A program made the translations under genes and the position numbers. Under the pieces are notes generated by a model. The model had not been told where the DNA came from and made no database searches. It worked only from the letters and a program-made list of their open reading frames with translations. From Chitinophaga sp. Ak27 (GTDB taxonomy: Bacteria > Bacteroidota > Bacteroidia > Chitinophagales > Chitinophagaceae), in NCBI RefSeq assembly GCF_012726295.1, contig NZ_JABAOB010000001.1, positions 1,240,001 through 1,304,000 of the forward strand: a stretch of 64,000 nucleotides of DNA, in the 5' to 3' direction. Below, piece by piece: positions 24,190 to 33,216 of this stretch (within the stretch, counting starts at the first letter, position 1; each line of letters opens with the position of its first letter).

Positions 24190-26175
24190 ATGAAACGAAT
24201 TTTACTGGTAGCCATCGTACTGAGCATTACAGGAACCATACAGGCACAAAACCGTGTGCCCGTTCCCGTTAAAGACACCTTGCCCGCACCGTCAAAAGAT
24301 ACTATCAGCAAAATATCTGACCTGGGAGAAGTAGTGATCTCATCTACCCGCAACAACAGTCGCATCGAAGATCTGCCCATGAAAGTAGAAGTGCTGGGTA
24401 AAGAAGAAATGATAGAAGAAAGCGGTATCAAACCAGGTAACGTAGCCGGCATACTGGGCGACTTATCCGTGATACATATCCAAAACACGTCTGCCGTTAG
24501 CGGCAATAACGCCATCCGCATGCAAGGACTGGATGGTAAATATACCCAGCTACTCCGCGATGGCATGCCGGTATATGAAGGCTTAAGCGGCAACTTTGGC
24601 GTGCTCGCCATCCCACCACTGGACCTTAAACAAATTGAAATTATCAAAGGCTCCGTATCCACCCTCTATGGCGGTGGCGCCATCGCCGGAATCATCAACT
24701 TCATCGCCAAAACACCTGGCAACAAGCCGGAGCTGACCATACTGGCCAACCGGAGCACACTCAAAGAAACCAACGTAAACGCCTTCTACGCAGAACGTTA
24801 TGGAAAAACAGGCCTAACCCTCTTCGCCGGCGTTACCACCCAAAACCCGGTAGACGTAAATAAAGACGGATTCAGTGATGTGCCCCGCGTTCGCCAATAT
24901 CTCCTCCACCCAAGATTCTTCTGGTATATTAACCCACAAAGCACGCTGATAGCCGGGTACACCGGTACCATCGAAAAACGGGAAGGAGGCGATATGCAGG
25001 TTCTGGAACACCAGGCGGACAATATTCACCAATATACAGAAGTAAACAACAGCAATCGCCATAGCGTAGACCTGCAATTTACCCGCAAAAACCTGGGCGG
25101 TGGCGCCCTCACAGTAAAAGGAGTAGGTAGTTTCTTTCACCTGCAAAACGATGAAGGAACCTTTTCCCTGCTGGGTAATCAAACCAGCACCTACGCGGAA
25201 GCCGCCTACAATAAAAAAAGCGGTCGCCATGATTGGGTAGCAGGACTGAACAACACCGGCGAAATATACCGCCGCGCCAAAGGCGACAGTACACTCCTGA
25301 ATAACTATACCTACAACACCATGGGCGCCTTTATACAGGACGGCTACCACATCACTGATCAGTTCATGGCCGAAGCAGGACTCCGCGCCGATTACCACAA
25401 CGTATTCGGCTGGTATGTACTGCCACGCCTCGCCTTTGTATACAAACCCATAGAAAATATCTCTATTCGTTTGAGTGCAGGTACTGGCTATAAATCACCC
25501 GCTGTATTTACCACCCAAACACAAACCATTGGTTACCGCAACCTCCTCCCGCTGAACGCCGGAGTGAAATCTGAAAAAAGCCAGGGCATTAATTTCGATG
25601 GTAACTACCGGACCAATATCGGTAAGGTAGAAATCACCCTTAACCAGGCATTGTACTACACCCATATCAAAAACCCTATCTTACCAGTAGCAGATGCTAA
25701 AAACATGGTTCGGCTGGAAAATATGCCCTTTGCGGTAAATAGCCTGGGTACAGATACTTACCTGCGCATGGCCCTCGACCACCTGGAGTTGTACCTTGGC
25801 TATAATCATACGGTGTCAAAATATGATAATACCGCTGCTACACATGTAGCCTTTGCACCACAAGACAAATTTGCCAGCACCCTGGCCTATGAAATAGAAG
25901 AGAAATGGCGCTTTGGCATAGAAAACGCCTGGGTGGGTAACCAATATGATTACAACAATCAAAAAACGCCCAACTACTGGTTCTGGGCAGCCATGATATC
26001 CCGTCAATTCGGCGAGCATATCACCGTGGTACTCAACGGGGAAAACATCTTTGATGCCAGGCAGGGTAAAAATACCCCGCTGTATACCGGCACAGTAAGC
26101 AACCCTACCTTTGCCCCGCTATGGGGACCTATCGATGGCCGTACCATCAACCTCTCCGTAAAATTTAATTTATAG
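24190..26175 (+). CDS. TonB-dependent outer-membrane receptor (siderophore/cobalamin-type)
   Basis: 661 residues with signal peptide (1-20, ending GTIQAQ). A TonB-box-like region (DLGEVVIS, near 41-48) precedes the plug domain (about 50-175) with AIRMQGLDGKYTQLLRDGMPVYEG and IEIIKGSVSTLYGGGAIAGIINF. A 22-stranded barrel follows to the C-terminal Phe-x-Leu. There is no STN or carboxypeptidase-regulatory domain, unlike the SusC protein at 1-3067, and it has the compact size of FepA/BtuB-type receptors. It begins 62 bp after the histidine kinase. Metal chelate import is likely, though the ligand is not determinable here. Confidence 0.93.
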   Translation: MKRILLVAIVLSITGTIQAQNRVPVPVKDTLPAPSKDTISKISDLGEVVISSTRNNSRIEDLPMKVEVLGKEEMIEESGIKPGNVAGILGDLSVIHIQNTSAVSGNNAIRMQGLDGKYTQLLRDGMPVYEGLSGNFGVLAIPPLDLKQIEIIKGSVSTLYGGGAIAGIINFIAKTPGNKPELTILANRSTLKETNVNAFYAERYGKTGLTLFAGVTTQNPVDVNKDGFSDVPRVRQYLLHPRFFWYINPQSTLIAGYTGTIEKREGGDMQVLEHQADNIHQYTEVNNSNRHSVDLQFTRKNLGGGALTVKGVGSFFHLQNDEGTFSLLGNQTSTYAEAAYNKKSGRHDWVAGLNNTGEIYRRAKGDSTLLNNYTYNTMGAFIQDGYHITDQFMAEAGLRADYHNVFGWYVLPRLAFVYKPIENISIRLSAGTGYKSPAVFTTQTQTIGYRNLLPLNAGVKSEKSQGINFDGNYRTNIGKVEITLNQALYYTHIKNPILPVADAKNMVRLENMPFAVNSLGTDTYLRMALDHLELYLGYNHTVSKYDNTAATHVAFAPQDKFASTLAYEIEEKWRFGIENAWVGNQYDYNNQKTPNYWFWAAMISRQFGEHITVVLNGENIFDARQGKNTPLYTGTVSNPTFAPLWGPIDGRTINLSVKFNL

Positions 26176-26222
26176 ATAATATTGAGAACGGCGTACCTTT
26201 GCGATCCTAATTTTCTGTGCAA

Positions 26223-28175
26223 ATGAGATCGTTTAAATCCAGGTACGCCGTCCTCTTCGGGTTCGGCGCCTTAGTCCTTAGCCTGTCCTTCCTCGTTAGA
26301 ACTGCATTGTTAATCTGGGCCCTCCCGCAGTCTGGTCTTCATATCTCCGATATACCCGCTATTTACGGTAAAGGCTTTATTTACGACCTGGGCGTAGCAC
26401 TGTTTTTCACAATTGCCTATGCCGCGTACCTGCTGCTGTTACCGCAACGGATCAACAACACCCGGTTTAACCGCATCTTTACCTATGTGGGCTTCTTCCT
26501 GGCCACCATGATCCTGGTATTTTCCTTCTTTGCGGAGTTTACCTTCTGGGGAGAATATGCTGGTCGCTTTGACTTCATTGCTGTTGATTACCTGATTTAT
26601 ACCTACGAAGTAATAGAGAATATCAACGAGTCGTATCCTTTGCCCCTGCTGATCGGTGGCGTGTTACTGTTTACCGCCCTGCTCACCTGGCTCACGGCGC
26701 GCCGGGGCATCTTCCGTAACAGCTTTCAATCGCACACCCCCTTCAGTAAAAGACTACTTACCTTTTTGTTACTACTGGGCGTATTACTACTGCATGTATT
26801 CCTGGTGAGCAACACCTGGGCAGAAAAAAGCAAAAACCGTTATGCACAGGAGCTCTCCAAAACAGGGGTATATTCCTTTGTATCTGCCTTTCTGAATAAT
26901 GAGCTGGCTTACGACAAATATTATCTGATGGAAGATGAAGACAATAACTTTCACCAGCTCCGTACACGGCTCCAGGAGCCTGGCAGCCAATACCTGGAAA
27001 ACGGCCGCAGTATTTACCGTAACATCACCGATACCGCTGCCACAGCAATGCCCAACATCATGATGGTGACCATTGAAAGCTTCAGCGCCGATTTCATGGA
27101 CCGTTTCGGCAATACCCAGCATATCACACCGGTACTGGATAGCATTGCCAAACAAAGCATCCTGTTTACTAACCTGTATGCTACCGGCACACGCACCGTA
27201 AGAGGCATGGAAGCCCTGTCTCTGGCCGTTCCGCCTACACCGGGACAAAGTATCGTACGCCGCAAAAACAATGAAAACCTCTACACCATCGGACATATCT
27301 TTGAACAGGCCGGCTATGAAAGCACCTTCTTTTATGGAGGTGATGGCTACTTCGATAATATGAACAAGTACTTTGGCAACAACGGCTACGATATTGTGGA
27401 TCATAAAAATCCTAATAACCTGGTAGAAGACAACATTGCTACCACGCGCACCAGCATCCCGAAAAGTGATATCCAGTTCGAAAATGCGTGGGGAATTTGT
27501 GATGAAGATATTTATACGGCTGCTATTAAGAGCGCCGACCAGAAATATGCTGCTGGCAAGCAATTTTACGACTTCATCATGACTACCTCCAATCACCGGC
27601 CCTTTACCTATCCGGCCGGAAAAATTGACATTGCCTCCGGCAGCAGCCGGGAAGGAGCGGTAAAATATACCGATTATGCCATCGGGGAGTTTTTAAAAAA
27701 GATCAGCACCAAACCCTGGTTTAAAAACACGATCGTCATTTTCGTAGCAGACCACTGCGCCAGCAGCGCCGGCAAAAATGAAATAGAAATCAGTAAGTAT
27801 CATATTCCCTGCATCCTGTATAATGTACCTGGCCAGGCGCACCGGGAAATTACCCAAATGTGCTCGCAGATTGACATCTACCCTACTTTGCTGGGCTTAT
27901 TGCATTGGACCTATAAAAGCAAACTTTATGGAGAAAATGTACTCGACTCCGCCTATCAGCCACGGGCCATGGTGAGTACCTACCAAAAATTAGGCTACCT
28001 GGAACCCGGCAAACTACTAATCCTGAGCCCGCAGCAGAAGGCCCAGTGCTTTAGCTGGAACGCCACAAAAAATGAGCAACACCCGGCAGCAATGGACAGC
28101 AGCCTGCTGAAAAACAGTCTCGCGTACTACCAGACCGCCTACTACCTGTTTAAAAACAATGGCATGAAGCAATAG
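26223..28175 (+). CDS. LTA synthase-like membrane sulfatase-family transferase
   Basis: 650 residues from the ATG at 26223. The N-terminal 200 residues hold about five membrane helices; a large periplasmic alkaline-phosphatase/sulfatase-fold domain follows, with MVTIESFSADFMDRFG (metal-site Glu), TGTRTVRGMEA (presumed catalytic Thr), YGGDGYFDNMNKYF and FVADHCASS (metal-binding Asp/His). The fold is that of LtaS, OpgB and related phosphoglycerol transferases. Gram-negative members modify periplasmic glucans, lipids or surface glycans; the product here is unknown. A TACCTTTG at 26194-26201 is a candidate -7 element. A strong hairpin terminator follows. Confidence 0.9.
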   Translation: MRSFKSRYAVLFGFGALVLSLSFLVRTALLIWALPQSGLHISDIPAIYGKGFIYDLGVALFFTIAYAAYLLLLPQRINNTRFNRIFTYVGFFLATMILVFSFFAEFTFWGEYAGRFDFIAVDYLIYTYEVIENINESYPLPLLIGGVLLFTALLTWLTARRGIFRNSFQSHTPFSKRLLTFLLLLGVLLLHVFLVSNTWAEKSKNRYAQELSKTGVYSFVSAFLNNELAYDKYYLMEDEDNNFHQLRTRLQEPGSQYLENGRSIYRNITDTAATAMPNIMMVTIESFSADFMDRFGNTQHITPVLDSIAKQSILFTNLYATGTRTVRGMEALSLAVPPTPGQSIVRRKNNENLYTIGHIFEQAGYESTFFYGGDGYFDNMNKYFGNNGYDIVDHKNPNNLVEDNIATTRTSIPKSDIQFENAWGICDEDIYTAAIKSADQKYAAGKQFYDFIMTTSNHRPFTYPAGKIDIASGSSREGAVKYTDYAIGEFLKKISTKPWFKNTIVIFVADHCASSAGKNEIEISKYHIPCILYNVPGQAHREITQMCSQIDIYPTLLGLLHWTYKSKLYGENVLDSAYQPRAMVSTYQKLGYLEPGKLLILSPQQKAQCFSWNATKNEQHPAAMDSSLLKNSLAYYQTAYYLFKNNGMKQ

Positions 28176-28195
28176 CATACCGCTTTTATATATTC

Positions 28196-28236
28196 AACGG
28201 CGTGCAGGCACAGCAATACCTGCACGCCGTTTTTTT
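28196..28236 (+). terminator. Rho-independent terminator after the LTA synthase-like gene
   Basis: A perfect 13-bp GC-rich stem (28196-28208 with 28219-28231) followed by a seven-T run, 20 bp past the stop codon. Confidence 0.88.
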
Positions 28237-28381
28237 AAGGATACCCTTTGACTGTTCATATTCCCCGGTAAATACTTACATTTATTATTCCGGCAGCACA
28301 GTCACGCCGGCTCGTATTAAGCAACCAAAACAAAATGCATGACGGCACCTGTCGGGGCCGCACCATCACTAAAAACTAACC

Positions 28382-28783
28382 ATGTCCTATCAAAATAACA
28401 CTACCAGCCCTCATTTTCTCCATGGCATCCGGTTATTGATCGTGGAAGACAACGCCATTAATGTCCGCATATTGGAATTACAGCTGAGAAAAACCGGCGC
28501 CAGTATTACAACCGCCAGCAATGGGCGCGAGGCGCTCTCTAAAATACAAAGCACTACTTTTGATGGTATTATCCTCGACCTGCATATGCCAGAAATGAAT
28601 GGATACGATACCATTCCGCATATACAACGCCTGCAACCCGGTGCATTCATTGTAGTAGTAACAGCCGATATACTCCCTGAAGTATCTACACGACTGGCTG
28701 CCTTACGGATAAAAGATATCCTGCCTAAACCTTATGCAGCAGAAGCACTGCTGGACATACTCGCACAGCATAAACCAGTATAA
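28382..28783 (+). CDS. Single-domain response regulator (receiver only)
   Basis: 133 residues consisting of one receiver domain: acidic residues in LLIVEDNAINVRILELQL (18-35), phospho-acceptor Asp66 (GIILDLHMPEMNGYD), Thr in VVVTAD and Lys in ILPKPY. There is no output domain, so it is CheY/Spo0F-like and presumably works in a phosphorelay or on a protein partner. The VEDNxxNxxxL style is typical of receivers served by hybrid kinases. No kinase is adjacent. It lies 44 bp before bioA on the same strand, but a functional link is not implied. Confidence 0.92.
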   Translation: MSYQNNTTSPHFLHGIRLLIVEDNAINVRILELQLRKTGASITTASNGREALSKIQSTTFDGIILDLHMPEMNGYDTIPHIQRLQPGAFIVVVTADILPEVSTRLAALRIKDILPKPYAAEALLDILAQHKPV

Positions 28784-28826
28784 ATCCTTTTGTACTAACT
28801 TCGCGCCTGCACAAAAGCAGGCAACT

Positions 28827-30110
28827 ATGCAAACAAAATCTTTGTCGGCCCGCGACCTCGACGTGATCTGGCATCCTTACACCCAAATGCAGACGGCCCC
28901 CGCGCCTATCGGCATGGTACGCGGACAGGGCGCCCTTCTTTTCGATGAAAACGACCAAAGCTATATAGATGCCACCTCCAGCTGGTGGGTGAACATACAC
29001 GGTCATGCCCACCCGCATATTGCGCAACAGCTAGCTGCCCAGGCATTGCAACTGGAACATTGCATTTTTGCTGGGTATACACATCCCCCGGCTGTGAACC
29101 TGGCAGAACGCCTGCTCCAGGTATTGCCCCCCAACCAGCGCCGCGTTTTCTATTCCGACAATGGCTCCACTGCCATCGAAGTAGCCCTCAAAATGTCCAT
29201 ACAGTATTGGGATAACCAGGGCATTCGCAAACGTAAAATACTGGCGTTCAACAATGCCTACCACGGCGACACGTTCGGTGCTATGAGCGTTAGCGGCAGA
29301 AGTGTGTTCACCCGCGTATTCGATGACCTCCTGTTTGATGTACATTTCATCGATGTGCCCAGTGCGGCTAATCTCTCCCAGCTCATAACTACCATCAACG
29401 CCTTACAACCGGAAGATATAGCCGCCTTTGTTTTTGAACCGCTACTGCAAGGCTCCGGTGGTATGATTATGTATGAAGCCAACGCCTTTGATCAATTGCT
29501 GCAATACTGTAAATCCAGGAATATCCTGTTGATTGCCGATGAGGTGATGACTGGTTTTGGCAGAACCGGGAAGAATTTCGCTATGGAATATCTCCAAACA
29601 TTGCCGGATATGGTTTGTCTCTCCAAGGGGCTGACAGGTGGCGCCATGGCGCTGGGCGTTACTACCAGTACTGCCGCCATCTACGATGCATTTTTGTCGA
29701 ACGACAAATTAAAAACATTATTTCACGGACACTCCTTTACGGCCAATCCACTGGCTTGTACTGCTGCACTGGCCAGCATGGACCTTTTCATAGATCCCGC
29801 CTGCGCCGCTAATCGCCAGCGTATACACGAAAAGCACCAGGCTTTTTTACAGGAGCTGCAACAAATAACCATCGTAAAACATCCCCGGTTGCTGGGCACT
29901 ATTCTGGCGTTTGAAATCAGCACTACCAATGCTGACGGATATACGAATTCATTGGCCGACGAACTGCATCGCTTCTTCCGCGCCCGGAAGATCATGCTTC
30001 GTCCGCTGGGCAATACCCTCTACGTTCTTCCACCCTACTGTATTACGGATGAACAACTGGAACAGGTGTATCAAAGCATTCGCGAGCTGCTGAGGGAGCT
30101 AAAAGCATAA
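28827..30110 (+). CDS. bioA: Adenosylmethionine-8-amino-7-oxononanoate aminotransferase
   Basis: 427 residues, class III PLP aminotransferase. It converts 7-keto-8-aminopelargonate to 7,8-diaminopelargonate in biotin synthesis, using S-adenosylmethionine as amino donor. Diagnostic features are the N-terminal IWHPYTQMQ (14-22), SSWWVNIHGHAHP (51-63), the PLP phosphate site DNGSTAIEVALK, IADEVMTGFGRTG (237-249) and the Schiff-base Lys267 (LSKGLTGG). The DAPA-synthase-specific HPYTQ motif separates it from ornithine-type enzymes. No other biotin gene is in the window. The stop codon lies at the edge of a long hairpin element. Confidence 0.94.
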   Translation: MQTKSLSARDLDVIWHPYTQMQTAPAPIGMVRGQGALLFDENDQSYIDATSSWWVNIHGHAHPHIAQQLAAQALQLEHCIFAGYTHPPAVNLAERLLQVLPPNQRRVFYSDNGSTAIEVALKMSIQYWDNQGIRKRKILAFNNAYHGDTFGAMSVSGRSVFTRVFDDLLFDVHFIDVPSAANLSQLITTINALQPEDIAAFVFEPLLQGSGGMIMYEANAFDQLLQYCKSRNILLIADEVMTGFGRTGKNFAMEYLQTLPDMVCLSKGLTGGAMALGVTTSTAAIYDAFLSNDKLKTLFHGHSFTANPLACTAALASMDLFIDPACAANRQRIHEKHQAFLQELQQITIVKHPRLLGTILAFEISTTNADGYTNSLADELHRFFRARKIMLRPLGNTLYVLPPYCITDEQLEQVYQSIRELLRELKA

Positions 30111-30188
30111 AGCATAAAGCTCTTGAAGCGAATGAACGGAGCGAATAAGTATCCGCTTCGTTCATTCGCTTCAAGAGCTTTATGCTTT
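30109..30188. repeat. Long palindromic element A (30-bp arms)
   Basis: Perfect 30-nt arms (30109-30138 and 30159-30188) around a 20-nt spacer, between convergent bioA and the DUF2911 gene. The left arm begins within the bioA stop codon. Arms start AAAGCATAAAGCTCTTGAAG, related to elements B, C and D, and the arm interior GCGAATGAA and spacer GTATCCGCTT are shared with D. It would fold as a strong hairpin in either transcript and may act as a two-way terminator. Confidence 0.85.
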
Positions 30189-30206
30189 GTGCTTTATGCC
30201 TTCTGC

Positions 30207-30701
30207 TTATTTAACCGGCACGCTGATCCGGGTGTCATCCCATTCAAACACCACCGCATTTCCGGGTAAAGTGAAAGTTAATTTTTCAACAGGAGTGGAT
30301 AGTGCTTCCCGCTTAACTTTCACCGCTACTACATCTTCGCCTTTATTCTTTTCGTAGTCATAAGCGCCCCATTGTCCCAGTTTGCCGTTCAGGATCACCG
30401 TCCAGGTTTTAGGATCAGGAATAGAGAAGAAAGTGTAAGTACCTGCTTTTACTGGTTTTCCGCCAAAAACAACGTCTTTGGAGAAGGTAATTTCGGTAGC
30501 CTGGTCAGCACCGGTACGCCATACTTTACCCCATGGCTCCAGGGTGCCAAAAATAACGCGGCCTCTCTTGGAAGGCTGTCCATATACTACTTTGATACCG
30601 TTGGCCTCTACAGTTACATGCGGGCTTTTAGGTGGTTTTTCCTGGGCAAAAACGAGGCTGGTAACTGCCAAAAATAAGGTTGCCAAAAAGAAATGTTTCA
30701 T
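30207..30701 (-). CDS. DUF2911 family secreted protein
   Basis: 164 residues with a signal peptide (1-19, ending LVFAQ). The mature part matches the DUF2911 family common in Bacteroidota: VVYGQPSKRGRVIFG, WGKVWRTGADQATEITFSKDV, AGTYTFFSIPDPKTWTVILN and a final FEWDDTRISVPVK. The family is a small beta-rich domain of unknown function, located in the periplasm or outer face. It is monocistronic, convergent with bioA across hairpin element A. Confidence 0.88.
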   Translation of the reverse strand: MKHFFLATLFLAVTSLVFAQEKPPKSPHVTVEANGIKVVYGQPSKRGRVIFGTLEPWGKVWRTGADQATEITFSKDVVFGGKPVKAGTYTFFSIPDPKTWTVILNGKLGQWGAYDYEKNKGEDVVAVKVKREALSTPVEKLTFTLPGNAVVFEWDDTRISVPVK

Positions 30702-30812
30702 TTGCTAAGTTTTTTCTGGAATGAGATGATTGTTTTGAGATAGCTTAACAATTTAAACTATTCTATCCAGCGAAAACCAAACTATTGGATCAATGGTAAA
30801 ATAAATCCATAT

Positions 30813-31343
30813 TTAACGGTGCTCACAAACCTGGCTGAGCTTCGTCAGCCCGCTTTCCATCACAGGTCCATAAATTTTATCAGCCACGAACCCCCGGAGC
30901 TTCCACCACGGTAGCAATCCCAGTTTTATTTCCTGGTGCCAGAATATCGCCGTGCCTTTGCCATCGGCAGTAGGTTTTAGTTCTATACCACTGTTTACCG
31001 GGCGTACCCCTTTGATATCCAATAGGTAATGTACTCCTTTGCCTGGCGCGCTATCCAGTATGGTCACTTTACCACTGTTTAGCTTTCCTTCCCAACTATA
31101 CCAGGCGCCGGTGCCGGCCGCCGGATCGGAATATACCAGGGTAGCGGTACTGTCCGGCCGGGTCCAGGGATTCCAGCCATCCCAGGCCCGCAGATTGCTC
31201 ACATGGGCGTATACCGTATCAATAGGCGCATTAATAACCCCCGTACGCTCTACCACCGCAGTGGAAGGGAATAATAAGGACAGTAAGAAACTCAATCCAC
31301 ATAAAATGATCACACCGATCACCAATGACTTAAAAAGACGCAT
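30813..31343 (-). CDS. SRPBCC (START-like) family protein with N-terminal membrane anchor
   Basis: 176 residues. One N-terminal hydrophobic helix (about 7-26) anchors a START/polyketide-cyclase-like domain: VVERTGVINAPIDTVYAHVSNLRAWDGWNPWTR is the typical strand-helix opening, followed by the alternating beta strands of a ligand-binding cup. Such proteins bind hydrophobic ligands; the ligand is unknown. The gene downstream of it in the unit's order is the end of the cluster, and its neighbour at 31379 encodes a paralogue with the same layout (spacing 35 bp). Confidence 0.85.
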   Translation of the reverse strand: MRLFKSLVIGVIILCGLSFLLSLLFPSTAVVERTGVINAPIDTVYAHVSNLRAWDGWNPWTRPDSTATLVYSDPAAGTGAWYSWEGKLNSGKVTILDSAPGKGVHYLLDIKGVRPVNSGIELKPTADGKGTAIFWHQEIKLGLLPWWKLRGFVADKIYGPVMESGLTKLSQVCEHR

Positions 31344-31378
31344 AGAAAAAATATATTATCGTTGAAGGGCTTATCCCC

Positions 31379-31909
31379 TTATCGTTGCAACAGGTGCCGG
31401 ATATTGCCCAATCCCTTTTCAACGTCCTTCCCCACCCACTTATCCATCATCAGGCCCATTACCTTCCGTAGCGGGTGGTGCCCCATGTCGCATATCATTC
31501 CCCAGGTAACCAGCGTACCTTCCGGCATGGGATCGAAACGGAAATAGCCTTTGGCCATCCCCATTCCCCCGAAATCCGTGTTGGTAGCAATATATTGATC
31601 CTCCCGTGATTCGGTGACCGACATATGCCCTCTTCCCACGTTACGGTTATGACTTTCCCAGCTATAGCCCGCGCCCACGCCGCTTTCCTTCTCCCCATAG
31701 GTGATCTTCACCATCGGGTCCTGTTCTTTCCAGGGCGACCATAGCTCCCAGTTGCGCACTACATTGACCAACGGGAAAATAGCGCCTGCCTGGGCAGGCA
31801 TGAGCAACGATCGCTCTACCTTTACGGAGGGGGACAAGAATAAACTGAAAATGAAGAGCCCCAGTACTAGGACAATAAATGCACCCAGGATAATGAAAAA
31901 GGCTTGCAT
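31379..31909 (-). CDS. SRPBCC (START-like) family protein, paralogue of neighbour
   Basis: 176 residues from the ATG giving MQAFF; a GTG 21 bp upstream is possible. Membrane helix at about 5-25, then a START-like domain with VKVERSLLMPAQAGAIFPLVNVVRNWELWSPWKEQDP and SWESHNRNVGRGHM. The organisation repeats that of the next gene (30813-31343), so the two probably arose by tandem duplication and then diverged strongly. It follows the ABC-2 permease gene by 39 bp on the same strand. Function unknown. Confidence 0.85.
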   Translation of the reverse strand: MQAFFIILGAFIVLVLGLFIFSLFLSPSVKVERSLLMPAQAGAIFPLVNVVRNWELWSPWKEQDPMVKITYGEKESGVGAGYSWESHNRNVGRGHMSVTESREDQYIATNTDFGGMGMAKGYFRFDPMPEGTLVTWGMICDMGHHPLRKVMGLMMDKWVGKDVEKGLGNIRHLLQR

Positions 31910-31948
31910 CTGACTGGATTTAGATAGCACAAAGCTAACGAAATCGCG

Positions 31949-33055
31949 CTACTCCCATTTGAATACTTTCACGGCTACCGCATACACGACAACACCCCAT
32001 AGGGTAAGGATAGCAATATCCCAGCTTACATGCCATAAATGCTGTCCTTCAAACGCTACCTTGCGTAAGGCATCTATCAGGTAAGTGAGCGGCATAATTT
32101 TACAAATGGGCTGCAACCAGCCAGGAAAAGAATCTATCGGGAAAAAGGTGCCCGCCAGCAGAAACTGGGGCAGGGTCACAATATTAGCCAAAGGAGGGAT
32201 CGTGCTTTCATTCTTCGCCAGGCTGCTGACCACAAAACCAAAACCCATGAATACCAGCAGTCCGAATACCGATAATACCAGCATTTCCAGGAAGGTGGCA
32301 AATCCGTGCACCAGCGTAAAGCCAAAGGCAAAATGCCCCAAAGCAATGATTACCACCGAACTGATCAGCTGGAAGATCATTCTGCTCACGGCTTCCGCCA
32401 ATACAATATAAGTACGCTTGATAGGCGTAGCAAAAAAACGCTTGAGTACCAGCGTTTGACGCATATTATAAAACAGGAAAGCGGTACCAAAAACCGCCGC
32501 ACTCATCAACGCAAAACCCAGCTGCCCGGGTAAAATGAAGTCAATAGTTTTAAACTCACGGCCAGGGATCTCTGTCTGGCTAATGGTAGCCACCGTAGGA
32601 CGTTTATATGCTTCGTCATCCAGTTTCGTCGTCACCCCCTTCAGGATATTCAACAGGATCTGTTTCTTACTGGCATCCGACGCCGTGGAAGTGCGCATCT
32701 GGATATCATAGTGCATCACATGATCAGCCCCCTCGCTGGGTACAATATTCAGAATAGCTACCAAACGCCCCTTTTTCAGGTCATCTTCCATCTCTGCCGC
32801 GGGCTGATCGGCAATCATCTTCAGGGTGTTAACATGCATCAGCCCCTGGTAAAACTCACTCTTGATATCCGTTTGCCGGTCAATTCCCACTTTTACGGAA
32901 ACACTGCTGCCGCCAATAAACCCGAATACCAGGATAAATACCATCGGGAAGCCCAAACTGAATACCACGGCGGAAGGACTGCGGAAAATGCCCCGTAAAC
33001 TGCCCTTCGTTATCGCCAGCATGGCCCTTAGCTGACTGTACTTAGCTCCATTCAT
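31949..33055 (-). CDS. ABC-2 type transporter permease (no adjacent ATPase)
   Basis: 368 residues. An N-terminal helix (about 24-44), a soluble extracytoplasmic domain (about 50-175) and five further helices (about 175-365) follow the YhhJ/DrrB-like ABC-2 layout. Conserved bits include ATPIKRTYIVLAEAVSRM and LAGTFFPIDSFPGWLQPICKIMPLTYLIDALR. ABC-2 permeases need a separate ATPase, and none is encoded beside it: downstream are two SRPBCC genes, and upstream an intergenic hairpin element and sppA. It may use an ATPase encoded elsewhere. Confidence 0.9.
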   Translation of the reverse strand: MNGAKYSQLRAMLAITKGSLRGIFRSPSAVVFSLGFPMVFILVFGFIGGSSVSVKVGIDRQTDIKSEFYQGLMHVNTLKMIADQPAAEMEDDLKKGRLVAILNIVPSEGADHVMHYDIQMRTSTASDASKKQILLNILKGVTTKLDDEAYKRPTVATISQTEIPGREFKTIDFILPGQLGFALMSAAVFGTAFLFYNMRQTLVLKRFFATPIKRTYIVLAEAVSRMIFQLISSVVIIALGHFAFGFTLVHGFATFLEMLVLSVFGLLVFMGFGFVVSSLAKNESTIPPLANIVTLPQFLLAGTFFPIDSFPGWLQPICKIMPLTYLIDALRKVAFEGQHLWHVSWDIAILTLWGVVVYAVAVKVFKWE

Positions 33056-33115
33056 CTGATCTGCTTTTAAAAACGGCGGTAAAACTACTATAAAAAAGCA
33101 GAAAGCGGAAGGCGG

Positions 33116-33195
33116 AAAGCAAAAAGCTATTGTAGCGGGGGGACGCGATTCTTAAATATCTGCTTTGCTCACCCGCTACAATAGCTTTTTGCTTT
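33116..33195. repeat. Long palindromic element B (24-bp arms)
   Basis: Perfect 24-nt arms (33116-33139 and 33172-33195) with a 32-nt spacer, lying between the stop of sppA and the start of the ABC-2 permease gene. The arm core AAAAAGCTATTGTAGCGGG shares AAGCTATTG with elements C and D. Further AAGCTTTATGCT-type repeats flank the right side. Unlike A, C and D it separates two head-to-tail genes. Confidence 0.82.
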
Positions 33196-33216
33196 AAGCT
33201 TTATGCTCAAAAGCTT

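Noticed and set aside
26787..27596. A 269-codon minus-strand frame inside the LTA synthase-like gene
   Set aside because: The plus-strand protein has clear sulfatase-fold motifs; the antisense product shows no recognisable domain.
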